From Dissophora ornata (Eukaryota; Mortierellomycota; Mortierellomycetes; Mortierellales; Mortierellaceae), in the NCBI GenBank assembly GCA_025201705.1, contig MU616938.1, forward strand, positions 1-31,030: a stretch of 31,030 bases of DNA. The letters run 5' to 3'. The position numbers were made by a program, and so were the translations under genes. The notes below the pieces were generated by a model, which saw only the letters and a list, made by a program, of their open reading frames with translations, made no database searches and was not told the origin of the DNA. Positions 29,400 through 31,030 of the stretch are shown here, piece after piece (the stretch's first letter is position 1; each line of letters begins with the position of its first letter).

Positions 29400-30800
29400 A
29401 TGCCATCCCTCAAGAACACCTTTGTCAACGGAATCGCCGAGTCCTCGGTCTTTGAGCCTTTGACGACCAAGTCCAGACCTATCTACCCTCAAGAGACCTT
29501 CTATGTCGATCAACCCACTGCGCCTGGTGCCTACCTCGGACCCATTGATGCTTCGCTTCCCGGTTCCGAAAAGGTGCCTCTGCTGTTCCAACCTTTCACT
29601 GTCAAGGACCTGACGATCGCGAACAGGGTCATTGTTGCGCCTATGTGCATGTACTCGTCGAAAGATGGCTTCTTCACGAACTTTCACTTGGCGAGCATTG
29701 GTTCGTTCGCGATCAATGGCGCGGGATTAATCATCCAGGAAGCCACGGCTGTTCAAGCCAACGGAAGAATTACGCCCGGGTGCGCTGGCCTCTGGGATGA
29801 CGCTCAAGTCTACAAGCTGAAGGAGATTGTCGACTTTGTTCACGCTCAGGGCAGCAAGATCGGCATCCAGCTCGCACATGCTGGCCGCAAGGTACAACGC
29901 TCGCTCGCCTGGCCTAATGCGAGCTTGATCGAAATATGAATGCCATGTTGTCAACTGTGATGTTGGAAGGAAGAAAGTGCGAATCGCTCACTTTGTTTTC
30001 GCTATCATCTCTCCCTTTATACCTAGGCTTCTACTAAGGCTCCTTATACTAACCACTCTGAACCCGAATTTTGGCGCGACAACGTCGTCGCCCCCTCTGG
30101 TGGCGCACATCTCCAATGGGACCACAACCATGTCGTCCCCCGCGAACTTTCGATCGAAGAGATCCAAGAAACAATTGACGCCTTTGGTGCCGCTGCCGCT
30201 CGCGCTGCCCACGCCAGTATGGACACTGTCGAGATCCATGGTGCTCACGGCTACCTCATGCACAACTTCCTTTCGCCTCTGACCAACCACCGTACTGACA
30301 AGTACGGAGGTTCGCTCGAGAACCGAGCGCGCCTTATGATGGAGGTCATTCAAACCGTGCGCGCCAACTTCCCTGCCGAAAAGCCCATCTTTCTCAGAAT
30401 CTCTGCATCAGACTGCGTTGAACATTTGGAGGGACTGCTGTCTTGGGAGATTGAGCAAACAGTCCAGATTGCCCGATGGGTTCGCGATGCGGGTGTGGAT
30501 GTGCTCCACGTCACGTCCGGCGGCAACACTGCGCAGCAAAAGATTAACGCTGTCCCTGGTTACCAGGTCCCGTTTGCGGAGAGAATCAAGAAAGAGGTTC
30601 CAGGATTGGCGGTGGTCACGGTGGGTATGGTCGTAGATGGCAAACAGGCGGAGGAGATATTGGAGGAAGAGAAGGCGGATTTGGTGGCGGTTGCTAGAGG
30701 GGTTCTAAACCAGCCAAACTTTGTGTTGAATGTTGCGAAGAGCTTGAACGTCAAGGCTGCGTTCTCGCAACAGTACGGTCGCGGTCGCACTCTTGGATAA
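29400..30800 (+). CDS. Old yellow enzyme family NADH:flavin oxidoreductase (class III, YqjM-like)
   Basis: Two exons, 29400-29891 and 30027-30800, around a 135-bp GTACAA...TAG intron, encode 421 residues. The junction rebuilds QLAHAGRK-ASTKAPY. Family features: PMCMYSS with Cys83 and Tyr85 (the active-site pair of the YqjM branch), LAHAGRK, the substrate-binding His235/His238 in EIHGAHGYLMHNFLSPLTN, TDKYGGSLENRARL, and the phosphate-binding ARGVLNQPNFVL segment. The enzyme reduces activated C=C bonds with FMN and NAD(P)H; the natural substrate is unknown. About 58 residues precede the core, longer than in bacterial YqjM. The ATG at 29400 is chosen; the frame has no better start. Confidence 0.94.
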
Positions 30801-31030
30801 AAAAAAACAGTAGTAAAGTAGGAACGCCAAATGATGACGATGAAGAGTAAGAGAGTTATGAATCTCATAGAGAGATAAAGAAAAAAAAGTTGTTGACAAT
30901 GCAAGTCGTTTGGCGTTAGGGTGGCAAAGTAGTGGATTGCAAATAGGGGGGTCCGGGAGCCACACGTCCTCGCATTTGTTGGCCGGAGGCCGTTTTGCCA
31001 CGCATCTGTTACTTTTTTTTTTTTTTAAAA
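30801..31030. other. 3' flank of old yellow enzyme gene
   Basis: Holds the 3' untranslated region (A8 run directly after the stop codon) and ends in a T14 run. No further gene is seen before the window edge. Confidence 0.5.

Overview
This is a stretch of fungal nuclear chromosome, most likely from an early-diverging fungus of the Mortierella type (Mortierellomycota/Mucoromycota). Several things point there. One gene encodes a velvet-domain protein, a family restricted to fungi. Genes carry a few short GT-AG introns (86-306 bp). Pyrimidine-rich leaders often precede the start codons. The window also has animal-like genes that budding yeast lacks: a DNAJC3/P58IPK-type co-chaperone, a TMEM86/YhhN protein and a Kv-beta-type aldo-keto reductase. 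The phylum is an inference; the fungal assignment is secure. Exon models were built by hand from splice sites and reading phase.

Layout. 0.45-5.1 kb: two minus-strand genes, the ER co-chaperone and the velvet regulator. 5.1-10.4 kb: a long gene-poor stretch with microsatellites, a 26-base A tract, a small coding-like relic and a roughly 590-bp minisatellite with a 10-bp unit. 10.4-12.7 kb: a secreted GH5 endoglycoceramidase-like enzyme with a ricin-B-type lectin module (minus). 14.5-17.4 kb: a convergent pair, TMEM86/YhhN (+) and an alpha/beta hydrolase (-). 19.6-24.4 kb: three plus-strand genes in tandem, a type-B carboxylesterase, an aldo-keto reductase with a GC-AG intron and a p24-family cargo receptor. 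24.5-28.6 kb: a rearranged-looking segment bounded by two near-identical short repeats in inverted orientation; inside are a decayed minus-strand gene, an intact intronless dienelactone hydrolase (+) and a truncated TruB/Pus4 pseudouridine synthase 5' end. 29.4-30.8 kb: a class III old yellow enzyme (+).

No operon-like system is evident, as expected in a fungus. Two loose themes exist: secretory-pathway biology (P58IPK, p24, secreted glycosidase) and small-molecule or lipid metabolism (TMEM86, carboxylesterase, AKR, dienelactone hydrolase, OYE, alpha/beta hydrolase). The least explained parts are the 10-bp minisatellite, whose three frames all encode the same decapeptide, the inverted repeat pair, and the CATGCATG-centred palindromes in several intergenic regions. 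I did not find a clear new multi-gene system.
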